Below are positions 36,507 through 44,461 of a DNA stretch of 64,000 nt, piece after piece. The stretch spans positions 558,001 to 622,000 of the forward strand of contig NZ_CP023344.1 in NCBI RefSeq assembly GCF_002310495.1, in the 5' to 3' direction. A model generated the notes under the pieces. It made no database searches, was not told where the DNA came from, and saw nothing but the letters and a program-made list of their open reading frames with translations. The stretch comes from Nibricoccus aquaticus. GTDB lineage: Bacteria > Verrucomicrobiota > Verrucomicrobiia > Opitutales > Opitutaceae. A program made the translations under genes and the position numbers. Every line of letters begins with the position of its first letter. Within the stretch, counting starts at the first letter, position 1.

Positions 36507-36585
36507 GCGGTAAGTGCGTGGTTTCTGGAACGGGCTGGTTTTCCGGTGGAGGGCGGCGCTTCGTCGCCGCCGTTCGGCTAAATCG

Positions 36586-37227
36586 TCAGCGCCACGCGAT
36601 TTTATCGAGAATAAACTCCGCCACCGCCCGCTTCGGAGCCGGCCCGAACACCGCCCGCTCCCCGCTTCGCCCGATCACGATCACCGCGTTGTCCACCGCC
36701 TCCATCCCGATGCCCGCGCGCCCCACATCGTTCGCCACGATCCAATCCAGATTTTTTTCCGTCAACTTCCGCCGCGCGTACAACTCCACATCCCGAGTCT
36801 CCGCCGCGAATCCCACCACCCGTTGCGCCGCCGTCTTCCGCGCCGCGAGCGTCTTCAAAATATCCACCGTCGGCTCCAGCTCCAGCACCAGCGCCGCCTC
36901 GGCCTTCTTCGTCTTGTGCACCTCCATCGCCTTCGGGCGGAAATCCGCCACCGCCGCCACCGCGATGAATAAATCGCACCGCGCGAACAACGGCTCGCAT
37001 GCCGCGAACATCTCCTGCGCCGACACCACGCGGTGCACCGTCACCCCCACCGCCGCCTTGATCGCCACCGGCCCGCTCACCAGATCGACCTCCCATCCAC
37101 GAGCCACCGCCGCTTCCGCCAGCGCATAGCCCATCCGCCCGCTCGATCCGTTGCTCAAAAAACGCACCGGATCGAGATGCTCGCGCGTCGGTCCGGCAGT
37201 GAGCAGACAACGAAGAGGCTTGGTCAT
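36586..37227 (-). CDS. Phosphopantothenate-cysteine ligase, stand-alone CoaB domain
   Basis: The 213-residue protein matches only the CoaB half of the bifunctional CoaBC (Dfp): LLTAGPTREHLDPVRFLSNGSSGRMGYALAEAAVARG at the N-terminus, then VAAVADFRP, TVDILKTLAARK, VGFAAET and DWIVANDVGRAGIGM. It joins cysteine to 4'-phosphopantothenate in CoA synthesis. No CoaC decarboxylase domain is present in the gene or its neighbours, so it must be separate here. The start at 37227 precedes the conserved motif; the frame is open to 37347. Confidence 0.93.
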   Translation of the reverse strand: MTKPLRCLLTAGPTREHLDPVRFLSNGSSGRMGYALAEAAVARGWEVDLVSGPVAIKAAVGVTVHRVVSAQEMFAACEPLFARCDLFIAVAAVADFRPKAMEVHKTKKAEAALVLELEPTVDILKTLAARKTAAQRVVGFAAETRDVELYARRKLTEKNLDWIVANDVGRAGIGMEAVDNAVIVIGRSGERAVFGPAPKRAVAEFILDKIAWR

Positions 37228-37279
37228 GGGTTTTCGATGACACCACGAACCATGCCTGTCCACCGCCCGCGCAGAGATT

Positions 37280-38041
37280 TCACAACACTGCCCGCAACGC
37301 CCCCACGCCCTCCGCCCCGGCGAGCGCATACACATGCCGCTCGTCACTCCACACCGCCGACATCACGCCGTCACGCCCCGCATCGACGATCTGCACCGCC
37401 TCCGCCCCCACCCGCATCCACGCGTTCTCTGGCCGCTTCATCACGTACAGATGAAATTCTTTCCCCCCGCGCTCGAAGCACACTTCCAGCACATCGCGCC
37501 CGTCGTACCGCACCGTCCGGCACCCATTCGCCTTCAATGCGTCGAACTCGATCGGCAACGCCCCGCCCAACCGCCGCTTCGCATCGCTCACGATCGCCGC
37601 CAGCTGCCCCATGCCCGGCCCGTGCGCATCGTGATTCGCCGCCTCGATCAGATCGTTCATCGCAAACGCTCCGAAACGCTTCGCCTCGTCCGCCGCCGCG
37701 AACCGCGGCCAGCTCACGCCCGCCACGCCGAGCATCAACACGACCGACGCCGCCAGCGCCATCCAGCGCGGCTGACTCCACCAACTCCGCTCCCGCTGCT
37801 GCTCCGCACGCGCACTCATCTTGCCGCCTGCCAGGATCGCCTCGCGCAATCCCGCCGGCGGCATCACCGCCCGCATCTTCGTCGCGACCGCCTTGTCCAG
37901 CGCCTGCTCGCGCTCCAGCCAGCGCCCCAGCTCCGGATCGCGCTTCGCCTGTTCGAGCGCCTCCGCGAAACGCGCGTCGCCCGCATCGGCACCACTCGCC
38001 CGATACGCCTTCAGAATGAACTTTGCCTCTTCGTTATCCAT
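37280..38041 (-). CDS. Putative membrane anti-sigma factor
   Basis: The 253-residue protein is cytoplasmic at its N-terminus (residues 1-90, helical and charged), has one transmembrane segment (about 93-110, WMALAASVVLMLGVAGVSW) and a C-terminal periplasmic domain. That domain has two cysteines, C174 (ANGCRTVRYDG) and C188 (LEVCFERGGKEF). It overlaps the ECF sigma gene by eight bases, the usual sigma/anti-sigma layout. The zinc-binding HxxxCxxC motif is absent. The paired periplasmic cysteines could sense metal or redox state (inference). It is unlike the multi-spanning NrsF that controls SigF and bufferin operons in Caulobacter. Confidence 0.7.
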   Translation of the reverse strand: MDNEEAKFILKAYRASGADAGDARFAEALEQAKRDPELGRWLEREQALDKAVATKMRAVMPPAGLREAILAGGKMSARAEQQRERSWWSQPRWMALAASVVLMLGVAGVSWPRFAAADEAKRFGAFAMNDLIEAANHDAHGPGMGQLAAIVSDAKRRLGGALPIEFDALKANGCRTVRYDGRDVLEVCFERGGKEFHLYVMKRPENAWMRVGAEAVQIVDAGRDGVMSAVWSDERHVYALAGAEGVGALRAVL

Positions 38042-38594
38042 GACCGGCCTTTCCTTTTGAACTGGGGAACTTCACCACCGAACCGCCACCCGCCGCGTTT
38101 TCCTTCGCCGCCGTGAGTCTCGCCCGCAGCTGCGCCTTCCCGCGCGACAGCCGCGACATCACCGTGCCGATCGGAATCTCCAGCACGTCCGCGATTTCCT
38201 GATACGAAAGCTCCTCGATATAAAACAACGTCAGCGGTGCACGGAACGCCTCATCCACCTCCTGCAACGCCGCCATCACGACCTCGGCATCCATCGACGA
38301 CACCGTCTCTGGCGCGAGCGTCACCTGCTCCACCTCCGCCTCGTTGACCGTGTCCAATGCCGTCATCCGCTCCCCGCGCCGCCTCCCCTTCAAAAACTCC
38401 CGGTACAGCGTCGTGAACAGCCACGACTTCGCCTTCTCCGCCTCCCTCAGCGCGTGCCCTTTCGTCGCCCACACATAAAACGTCTGCTGCGTCAGGTCGC
38501 ACGCATCCGCCTCACTCCGCGCCAGACTCAGCGCGAAACGGTACAGCGCCGGATAAAACCGGTCCACCAGCTGGATGAAGTCTGCGTCGGCCAT
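38034..38594 (-). CDS. ECF RNA polymerase sigma factor
   Basis: The 186-residue protein has sigma region 2 (residues about 5-75: FIQLVDRFYPALYRFALSLARSEADACDLTQQTFYVWATKG, then AKSWLFTTLYREFLKGRRR) and region 4 (about 105-160: VVMAALQEVDEAFRAPLTLFYIEELSYQEIADVLEIPIGTVMSRLSRGKAQL). No region 3 is present, as expected for ECF. It lies 42 bases downstream of the DoxX gene of the bufferin locus and just upstream of its putative anti-sigma gene. It is the natural candidate for activating that locus. Confidence 0.95.
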   Translation of the reverse strand: MADADFIQLVDRFYPALYRFALSLARSEADACDLTQQTFYVWATKGHALREAEKAKSWLFTTLYREFLKGRRRGERMTALDTVNEAEVEQVTLAPETVSSMDAEVVMAALQEVDEAFRAPLTLFYIEELSYQEIADVLEIPIGTVMSRLSRGKAQLRARLTAAKENAAGGGSVVKFPSSKGKAGHG

Positions 38595-38636
38595 GGAAAA
38601 AAGAAGTCCTTCGTCAGCGTTGCGCGGCGCGCTCCA

Positions 38637-39101
38637 TCACTTCGTTTCCGTTTTATTGATCAACACGCGATCAAGCGAAAACGCCCCCGGCCCAAACGCC
38701 AGCACCATCACCGCCACCAGCAAAAACATAAACGGCGCCGCACTCGTGAACTTTTCCGGCTCATTAAAAATCGCCCGCAACGCCTCGTTATCCGCCGTCA
38801 CGTACGCCACCACCATCGTCCCCGCCAGCGGCACGCTCACCAGCCGCGACGCCAGTCCGATCACCAGCAACGCCCCGCCCACGCACTCCACACCGCCCGC
38901 CATAAACGCATTCACCTTCGGAAGCGGAATCCCCAGCCCGCCAAAAAACTCCGCCGTCCGCTCCAGATTCATGAGTTTACCCCAACCCGTCTGAGCAAAC
39001 TGCCACCCCCAATAAACCCGCAGCACCAGCAGCAGCGGCGACCGCAGATAATCCGCCACCGCCTCAAAGCGCCCGTACCATTTTGAAATTTCCATGCTCA
39101 T
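38637..39101 (-). CDS. DoxX family membrane protein (BufD-like)
   Basis: The 154-residue protein has four membrane segments. The family hallmarks are RVYWGWQFAQTGWGKLMNLERTAEFFGGLGIP and VECVGGALLVIGLASRLVSVPLAGTMVVAY. DoxX proteins accompany bufferin precursors and their DUF692/DUF2063 enzymes (the bufABCD arrangement), probably as a membrane or redox component. The ATG at 39101 is preferred to the GTG at 39119. It is separated from bufC by about 235 bases of repeat-like sequence. Confidence 0.85.
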   Translation of the reverse strand: MSMEISKWYGRFEAVADYLRSPLLLVLRVYWGWQFAQTGWGKLMNLERTAEFFGGLGIPLPKVNAFMAGGVECVGGALLVIGLASRLVSVPLAGTMVVAYVTADNEALRAIFNEPEKFTSAAPFMFLLVAVMVLAFGPGAFSLDRVLINKTETK

Positions 39102-39221
39102 GAGAGCTCCCACCCGCACCTTTATTCCCCAGGTCGACGCGCTCTTTCCGAAACGTCGCCCCCACTTCGCCTCACCTCATGCCGAAATTCCCCGCCAATC
39201 GTGAACCCCTGCCGACTCCCC

Positions 39222-39336
39222 TCCCATCCGTTCCCATCTGAGAAATCCGTGGTTAAAACTTCCATCTTCTCTCCGTCCCCACCACGCCCCTCCTCCTTCG
39301 CGCCTTTGCGTGCCCCACTCCGTCTTCTCCGCGTCT
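39222..39336 (+). repeat. Composite dispersed-repeat block between bufD and bufC
   Basis: The gap contains fragments that recur in other gaps of the window: CCTTCGCGCCTTTGCGTG (39297-39314, again near 44317-44334), CTCCGCGTCTTC (also near 44403) and AATCCGTGGTTAAAA (related to CATCCGTGGTCAATC near 19390). No gene is seen in it. Confidence 0.55.
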
Positions 39337-40344
39337 TCACTCCCGCACGCACAACCACCCCAGCCGCATCCACAGCGCAAACCACGCCTGCACCTTCTCC
39401 GCCTGCTCCTCTGGCAAAAAATTCGTCCGCACAAACGCCGTCCCACACGCCTCCGGCAAAGTCCGCCCCGCCGCCAGCGCCCGCAACAACCGCGCCGCCT
39501 CCGGCTCCAGCCGCTTGTAATAAAGCTGATTGTCCACCCGATGCACCGCCACGTGCACTCGCTCTCGCAACCGCACCAGCGCCACCTTCCCGTCGCTCGC
39601 GCCATCAATATCTCCCTCGTTCACCGACCGCTCCGTCACCGCGTTGCTCGCCTCCGCCCGCAGCGCGCTGTCGTTCTTCACCGCCAGCACGTAATCGTCC
39701 ACCGCATAACCGCACGTCAGCAACGTCAGGTAAGGCTGCACGCGCAGCCGCAACGTCTCCGCCGTCAACCCCGCGAGCATCTTCTTCGTCAGCGGCCTCA
39801 GCCGCGCCTCGTCGAACGCCACGATCTGCGCCCACTCAAACCGCGCCAGATCCCCCGCCGCCTCCGTAAACGGCTTCGTCCATTTCGCCTCCGTCTTCAC
39901 GAAAAGCGGCAGCTTCGCTCCTAGGTTTCTCAACGTAAACGACCGCGATAAATTCTTCGCCAGATACGCCTCCGCCAATTTCCAGAATCGCTCATCGCCG
40001 AGCAGCGCACGCACGCCAGGGAAATCCGTCGCAATGCACTCCAGCAGACGAAACCAGTACATCCGGTTGTAGATCTCCACGCGCTCCAGCGGCCGCAGCG
40101 TCTTGCTCGGCTTGATCAACTTCGCCACCGCCCGCGCCGACGACGTCCCATCGAACCATTTCGCCTGCGCACGATCCCCCGCCGCCAGCGGCCGCGTCAC
40201 CGCTGCGAACATCGTCCGCTGCCACGCCAACAAATCACGCGGCTCCAACTCCGGCCCGCGCGCCTTCCGCCTGCGAATGCCTTCCCTGGGAGCGCCGACG
40301 TCCCCGTCGGTCTTCCGCTTCCCCCGTCGCACCACCCCACTCAT
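39337..40344 (-). CDS. bufC: DUF2063 peptide-modification partner (BufC/HvfC-like)
   Basis: The 335-residue protein has an N-terminal DUF2063 helical region (LLAWQRTMFAAVTRPLAAGD, ERVEIYNRMYWFRLLECIATDFPGVRALLGDERFWKLAEAYL, about 37-135). A second domain (about 150-335) contains WAQIVAFDEARLRPL and QLYYKRLEPEAARLLRALAAG. In bufferin and related RiPP systems this protein pairs with the DUF692 enzyme to present the precursor for oxidation of its cysteines. Its ATG overlaps the bufB stop (ATGA). Residues 12-20 are encoded by a copy of the 25-bp dispersed repeat, so the first 30 or so residues look like an inserted extension. Confidence 0.87.
   Translation of the reverse strand: MSGVVRRGKRKTDGDVGAPREGIRRRKARGPELEPRDLLAWQRTMFAAVTRPLAAGDRAQAKWFDGTSSARAVAKLIKPSKTLRPLERVEIYNRMYWFRLLECIATDFPGVRALLGDERFWKLAEAYLAKNLSRSFTLRNLGAKLPLFVKTEAKWTKPFTEAAGDLARFEWAQIVAFDEARLRPLTKKMLAGLTAETLRLRVQPYLTLLTCGYAVDDYVLAVKNDSALRAEASNAVTERSVNEGDIDGASDGKVALVRLRERVHVAVHRVDNQLYYKRLEPEAARLLRALAAGRTLPEACGTAFVRTNFLPEEQAEKVQAWFALWMRLGWLCVRE
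40286..40310 (+). repeat. 25-bp palindromic repeat, copy 2, inside bufC
   Basis: Identical to the copies at 24198 and 44207. It lies within the 5' end of bufC on the opposite strand and is read as TDGDVGAPR. Confidence 0.85.
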
Positions 40345-41192
40345 GTCGCCAGCGCCTTCCTTGCCTCACCAATAAACGCATTCGCCTTCAAAGCCTCGGC
40401 ATGAACCTCATCGAACGACGGTATCTTGTCGTCCCACTCCAGCAGCGTCGCCGTCACTCCGCACCGCTTCGTCGCGTGCGCGTACAGCTTCCACACCGGG
40501 TCGAGCACCGGATGATCGTGCGTATCCAGGATGTACTTCTCGAACTTGGTGTGCCCCGCGATGTGCATCTGCCCCACCCGCTCCGCCGGAATCGCGTTCA
40601 CATAGTCGTACGGATTGAACCCGTGGTTCTTCGACGACACGTAGATATTGTTCACATCGAGCAAAATTCCGCAGTCCGCTCGCTCGACTACTTCGTTGAG
40701 AAACTCCCACTCCGTCATCTCCGACGCGTGAAACTCCATGTACGAACTCACGTTCTCCACGCAGATCGGCACCTCTAAAAAATCGCGCACATACCGGATC
40801 TTCTCCGCCGTCCGCTTCGCCGCCTCATGCGTGTACGGCATCGGCAACAAATCGTGCGTGTAGCGCCCATCCACGCTCCCCCAGCACAGATGATCCGACA
40901 ACCACGGCGTCTTCGTCCGCTTCACCAGCGCCTTTAACTTCTTCAGATGAGTCCGGTCCGGCTTCTCCGCCGAACCGAAGTACATTGAGACGCCATGCTG
41001 CACCACTTGGTACTGCTCCAAAATCGAATCCAGCACCTCCAGCGGACGCCCCCCATCCACCATGAAATTCTCAGAGATGATCTCGAACCACGCGCACGTC
41101 GGCTTCTCCGTCAAAATATGCCGGTAGTGCGGCACGCGCAGCCCCAGCCCTATCCCGTAGTCCGTGTGTCCGTTAAAAGCATTCGCAGGCAT
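40341..41192 (-). CDS. bufB: DUF692 multinuclear iron enzyme (BufB-like)
   Basis: The 283-residue TIM-barrel protein is of the MbnB/TglH/BufB group. These iron enzymes oxidise cysteines of a peptide substrate to heterocycles. Conserved stretches with metal-ligand His/Asp/Glu residues are GIGLGLRVPHYRHI, WFEIISENFM, VQHGVSMYFGS, WLSDHLCWGS, VENVSSYMEF, LLDVNNIYVSS, QMHIAGHTKF and LLEWDDKIPSF. The ATG at 41192 is used; an upstream TTG at 41225 lies inside the terminator hairpin. Neighbours are the Cys-rich precursor on one side and overlapping bufC on the other, so the substrate is almost surely that precursor. Confidence 0.92.
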   Translation of the reverse strand: MPANAFNGHTDYGIGLGLRVPHYRHILTEKPTCAWFEIISENFMVDGGRPLEVLDSILEQYQVVQHGVSMYFGSAEKPDRTHLKKLKALVKRTKTPWLSDHLCWGSVDGRYTHDLLPMPYTHEAAKRTAEKIRYVRDFLEVPICVENVSSYMEFHASEMTEWEFLNEVVERADCGILLDVNNIYVSSKNHGFNPYDYVNAIPAERVGQMHIAGHTKFEKYILDTHDHPVLDPVWKLYAHATKRCGVTATLLEWDDKIPSFDEVHAEALKANAFIGEARKALAT

Positions 41193-41196
41193 GGTG

Positions 41197-41222
41197 AAAA
41201 AAGCGCCGCCTCTCGACGGCGC
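41197..41222 (-). terminator. Intrinsic terminator/attenuator between bufA and bufB
   Basis: On the minus strand GCGCCGTC-GAGA-GGCGGCGC (8-bp stem with one G-T pair, stable tetraloop) is followed by six T. It lies wholly between the bufA stop (41241) and the bufB ATG (41192). Partial read-through would give much more precursor than enzyme mRNA. Confidence 0.85.
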
Positions 41223-41240
41223 CAAAATTTCTCTGTCGCC

Positions 41241-41576
41241 TCAGCTCGCCTTCGCGCCTTCCGGTTTCTTCGCCGTCGAGCAACCGCCCTTGCCCTTGCA
41301 GGAGTTCTTTCCCTTGCAGCCGTTGTCGCCCGACTTGCAACCGCCATGGCCCTTGCAGTCGTTCTTCCCTTTGCAGTCATGCGTGCCCTTGCACGACTCC
41401 TTCGCCTTGCACCCGTCCTTGCTGTTACAGCCTGACTTCTCTTTCGCGTCGGCGGTTTTTTGAATCTTCGTGCCCGCCGCGGAATCGTTCGCCGGAGAGG
41501 CCTTGACCGTGATCGCACCCGCGTAGAGACCGGCAATGGCCGCGCAGGCGAGGAATGTTTTCGTGGAGTTGTTCAT
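41241..41576 (-). CDS. bufA: Bufferin-type Cys-rich precursor peptide (BufA2-like)
   Basis: The 111-residue exported peptide has a signal peptide of about 26 residues (STKTFLACAAIAGLYAGAITVKA). A Thr/Lys/Asp linker follows, and then a core with nine cysteines at 50, 56, 62, 68, 74, 80, 87, 93 and 99. All spacings are six residues except one of seven. The repeated unit is C-K-G-K/H-N/G-x. Bufferins are periplasmic copper-binding RiPPs whose Cys are partly converted to thiooxazoles by BufB/BufC. The CKGKN-CKGKG style fits the BufA2 branch rather than the DUF2282 BufA1 type or the EGKCG repeats of HvfA. A simple metallothionein-like scavenger is the alternative, but the neighbours argue strongly for modification. 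Confidence 0.88.
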   Translation of the reverse strand: MNNSTKTFLACAAIAGLYAGAITVKASPANDSAAGTKIQKTADAKEKSGCNSKDGCKAKESCKGTHDCKGKNDCKGHGGCKSGDNGCKGKNSCKGKGGCSTAKKPEGAKAS

Positions 41577-41735
41577 GGGATGACGTGTTCGAATAATGTC
41601 TCGTTGCGCGCCGCGTCCGACCGGACCCGGAATAATCGCCAACGTACATGAGAGCACCCCGCGCCCGCTTTATTCCCGGACTCCTTTTCCCCACAAAAAA
41701 CTCGCCTCATCCGCGCCGCCCCAAACGTTGTTCCG

Positions 41736-44204
41736 ATGCTCCGTCTGCTCCTGCCGCCCAATCTCGCCGAAGCCGCTCCGCGCAACGCCATCGCGCTGAA
41801 GGTGGAGCTCGACCTGAACGCGCCTCCGAAGCCCGCCCTCTTCCCCGCCCTCGCCGTCCTCCAGCGCCTCTGCGGCAGCGAAAAGCCGCCCGCGTTCATC
41901 CAGCTCACCCGCGTCCAGCTCCGCGAACTCGTCACCGCCGCCACCGGCCAGCCCGTCTTCGCTTTCGTCAACACGCCCCACACCAATCTCCTCTGGCTCG
42001 GCCAGCGCCTCCGCGGCGTCAGCGAACACCTCACCGACCCCGCCGACCCCCGCCCCACCTCCACCATCTCCGTCCCCCGCTCCGGCTCCATCCGCACCGC
42101 CAGCCCTGAACCTCGCGGCCTCCGTCCCTCAACTCTCAGCTCTCAACTCCCAACACCATCAGCGACCACGTCGCTGATGGTCGACGGCTCCGAACACTTC
42201 CTCTCCATCAGCCTCCCCTCCCGCGAAAGCCTCAGCTACGCGCCCGCCCTCGACGTCGTCAAAACCGCCGGCTTCGTTCTCGAGCCGTCCTCGCGCAAAT
42301 GGTGGCTCCGCGACCGCCACAAGGTCCTCAACTTCCTTGCCACCCACGGCCAGCGCCTCCGCGACGAACTCTTCGCCGAGTTCACCGACAACTTCGAAAA
42401 AAACACCGCCCGCTTCCGTCACGCCGAGATCGCCTGCGACGCCATCGACAACGGCAATGGCTACAACGTCACCCTCGCCCTCCGCGCCGGTCGCGTATCC
42501 GAAGACCAGATTCTCGCCGCCGCCTCCGGCAGCCGCGGCTACGTCGAGGACAACGGCCAGGTTTACCTGATCGCCCCCGAACAACTCCAGAAACTTGCCG
42601 AAGCCCAGCGCGCCCTCTCCAGCGAGGGCGGCGTCGGCAGCGCCACCCGCCGCACGCACCGCGTCAGCACCGCCCGCCTCATCGAGGCCGAGGGCATCCT
42701 CGAAAAAATCGCCCCGCACTTCCAGCCACCCGAAGCCTGGAAAGCCCGCAGCAACGCCCTCCGCAATCTCTCCGCCCTCAACCCCGCGCCGATCCCGCCC
42801 GCGCTCGATGCCCTGCTCCGCCCGTATCAGAAAATCGGCGTCGCCTGGCTCTGGCATCTCCACCGCCACAACCTCGGCGGCATCCTCGCCGACGAAATGG
42901 GCCTCGGCAAAACCCTTCAGGCTCTTTCGCTTCTTTCCGCGCTCAACTCGCAGCCCACCGCGCGCAACGCATCTCGCGTCTCCCTCGTCGCCTGCCCCGC
43001 CTCGCTCGTGGAAAACTGGCGCCGCGAAGCCGCCCGCTTCGCACCCGAGCTCCGCGTCTTCGTTCACCACGGCTCCAACCGCCTCACCGACGCCAAAGCC
43101 TTCGCCGCGCACGATCTCATCATCACCTCCTACGGCACGCTCGCCCGCGACCGCGATCTCTTCTCCGAAACCGACTTCTCCTGCCTCATCGCCGACGAAG
43201 CCCAGCACCTCAAAAACCGCCGCTCCCAAAACGCCCAGGCCCTCCGCATCCTCCAGGCCCAGGGCCGGTTCCTCCTCACCGGCACGCCGCTCGAAAACAG
43301 CATCGACGACCTCCGCTCCCTCTTCGAAGTCCTCATGCCCGGTTACATCGACCAAGTCCCCAGCGGCACCAAGGCCGAGGAGCGCAACTGGTTCGACGAA
43401 CGCCTCCGCGCCAAGACCGCGCCCTACATTCTGCGCCGCACCAAAAAAACCGTCGCCCCCGAGCTCCCCTCCAAGATCGAGCAAATCCTCTACTGCGAAC
43501 TCTCCCCCGCCCAGTCCGCGCTCTACCGGAAGATGCAGGAGGAAACCGAGCGCGCCCTCCTCGACCTCGAAGCCAGCGGCGCCAACGACAACTCCGTCCG
43601 CATGGCCACGCTCACGCAGCTCCTCCGACTCCGCCAGGTCTGCTGCGACCCGCGACTCCTCCCGCAGTCCACAAACAAAGCCACCGACTCCGCCAAGCTC
43701 GAAGCCTTCCGCGAACTCCTCGCCGAGTCGATCGACGACGGCCACCGCCTCCTCGTGTTCTCCCAGTTCACCGCGCTCCTCGGCCTCCTCCGCGAAGAAC
43801 TCGAGTCTCAAGAAATCCCCTACGCCTACCTCGACGGCTCGATGACGCCCAAAGCCCGCCAGGCCGAGGTCGATAAATTCAACACCTCCACCACGCTCCC
43901 CGTCTTCCTCATCTCGCTCAAGGCTGGCGGCACCGGCCTCAACCTCACCTCCGCCGATACCGTCGTCCACTTCGACCCTTGGTGGAATCCCGCCGTCGAA
44001 GCCCAGGCCACCGACCGCGCCCACCGCATCGGCCAGACCAAGGTCGTCACCAGCTACAAACTCATCTGCTCGGGAACGGTGGAAGAAAAAGTCCTTCAAC
44101 TTCAGGAATCGAAACGCGCCCTCCTCGCCGACGTCTTCGAAGCCAGCGACGCCGTCTCCGCCAAACTCACCCTCGCCGACCTCCGCTCCCTGCTCACCTC
44201 GTAA
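41736..44204 (+). CDS. SNF2-family DEAD/DEAH-box helicase
   Basis: The 822-residue ATP-dependent DNA translocase has an N-terminal region of about 340 residues, then the SNF2 core: LRPYQKIGVAWLWHLHRHNLGGILADEMGLGKT (motif I), LVACPASLVENWRREA, LIADEAQHLKN (DEAQ in motif II), FLLTGTPLEN (III), LVFSQFTALLGLLREEL, FLISLKAGGTGLNLT and QATDRAHRIGQTK (VI). It resembles the RapA/HepA-like and stand-alone bacterial SNF2 proteins, with no SWIM zinc finger seen. Residues about 125-150 are encoded by a repeat insertion. The start at 41736 is not certain. Confidence 0.93.
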   Translation: MLRLLLPPNLAEAAPRNAIALKVELDLNAPPKPALFPALAVLQRLCGSEKPPAFIQLTRVQLRELVTAATGQPVFAFVNTPHTNLLWLGQRLRGVSEHLTDPADPRPTSTISVPRSGSIRTASPEPRGLRPSTLSSQLPTPSATTSLMVDGSEHFLSISLPSRESLSYAPALDVVKTAGFVLEPSSRKWWLRDRHKVLNFLATHGQRLRDELFAEFTDNFEKNTARFRHAEIACDAIDNGNGYNVTLALRAGRVSEDQILAAASGSRGYVEDNGQVYLIAPEQLQKLAEAQRALSSEGGVGSATRRTHRVSTARLIEAEGILEKIAPHFQPPEAWKARSNALRNLSALNPAPIPPALDALLRPYQKIGVAWLWHLHRHNLGGILADEMGLGKTLQALSLLSALNSQPTARNASRVSLVACPASLVENWRREAARFAPELRVFVHHGSNRLTDAKAFAAHDLIITSYGTLARDRDLFSETDFSCLIADEAQHLKNRRSQNAQALRILQAQGRFLLTGTPLENSIDDLRSLFEVLMPGYIDQVPSGTKAEERNWFDERLRAKTAPYILRRTKKTVAPELPSKIEQILYCELSPAQSALYRKMQEETERALLDLEASGANDNSVRMATLTQLLRLRQVCCDPRLLPQSTNKATDSAKLEAFRELLAESIDDGHRLLVFSQFTALLGLLREELESQEIPYAYLDGSMTPKARQAEVDKFNTSTTLPVFLISLKAGGTGLNLTSADTVVHFDPWWNPAVEAQATDRAHRIGQTKVVTSYKLICSGTVEEKVLQLQESKRALLADVFEASDAVSAKLTLADLRSLLTS
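42128..42180 (+). repeat. Repeat insertion inside the SNF2 gene: CTCAAC repeat copy 2 plus a perfect hairpin
   Basis: 42128-42148 repeats the 21 bases at 19959-19979. Next comes CCATCAGCGAC-CAC-GTCGCTGATGG (42156-42180), a perfect 11-bp inverted repeat. The whole is read in frame (STLSSQLPTPSATTSLMVDG) and lies in a poorly conserved N-terminal part. Confidence 0.75.
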
Positions 44205-44206
44205 CC

Positions 44207-44231
44207 CTGGGAGCGCCGACGTCCCCGTCGG
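44207..44231 (+). repeat. 25-bp palindromic repeat, copy 3
   Basis: Identical to the copies at 24198 and 40286; it starts two bases after the SNF2 stop codon. The following 230 bases up to the next gene contain further CCTTCGCGCC-type repeat fragments and no gene. Confidence 0.85.
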
Positions 44232-44461
44232 CTTCCGAAAATCGTACTCGTTCTCGCGGCTTTTCCGGAGTCGAGAACGAGCCCGATTCAATCCCGGCCC
44301 GTGCCTTTCTTTGCGCCTTCGCGCCTTTGCGTGAGCACCTTCCGACAATCCACAATTCCGACCTCCGTCCTTCGATCAGCCCTTTGCTGCCCACCTTCGT
44401 CTCTCCGCGTCTTCGCTCTTCCCCTCCTCCCTTCCTTCCCTCCGTTTCGCGCCTCCGCCCT

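Noticed and set aside
41241-41576. Bufferin precursor read as a plain metallothionein
   Set aside because: The signal peptide, regular CKG repeats and directly adjacent DUF692 and DUF2063 genes fit a modified RiPP better.
42159-44348. 729-residue open frame antisense to the SNF2 helicase gene
   Set aside because: Low-complexity Gly/Glu/Val composition is the mirror of helicase codons; no domain is seen.
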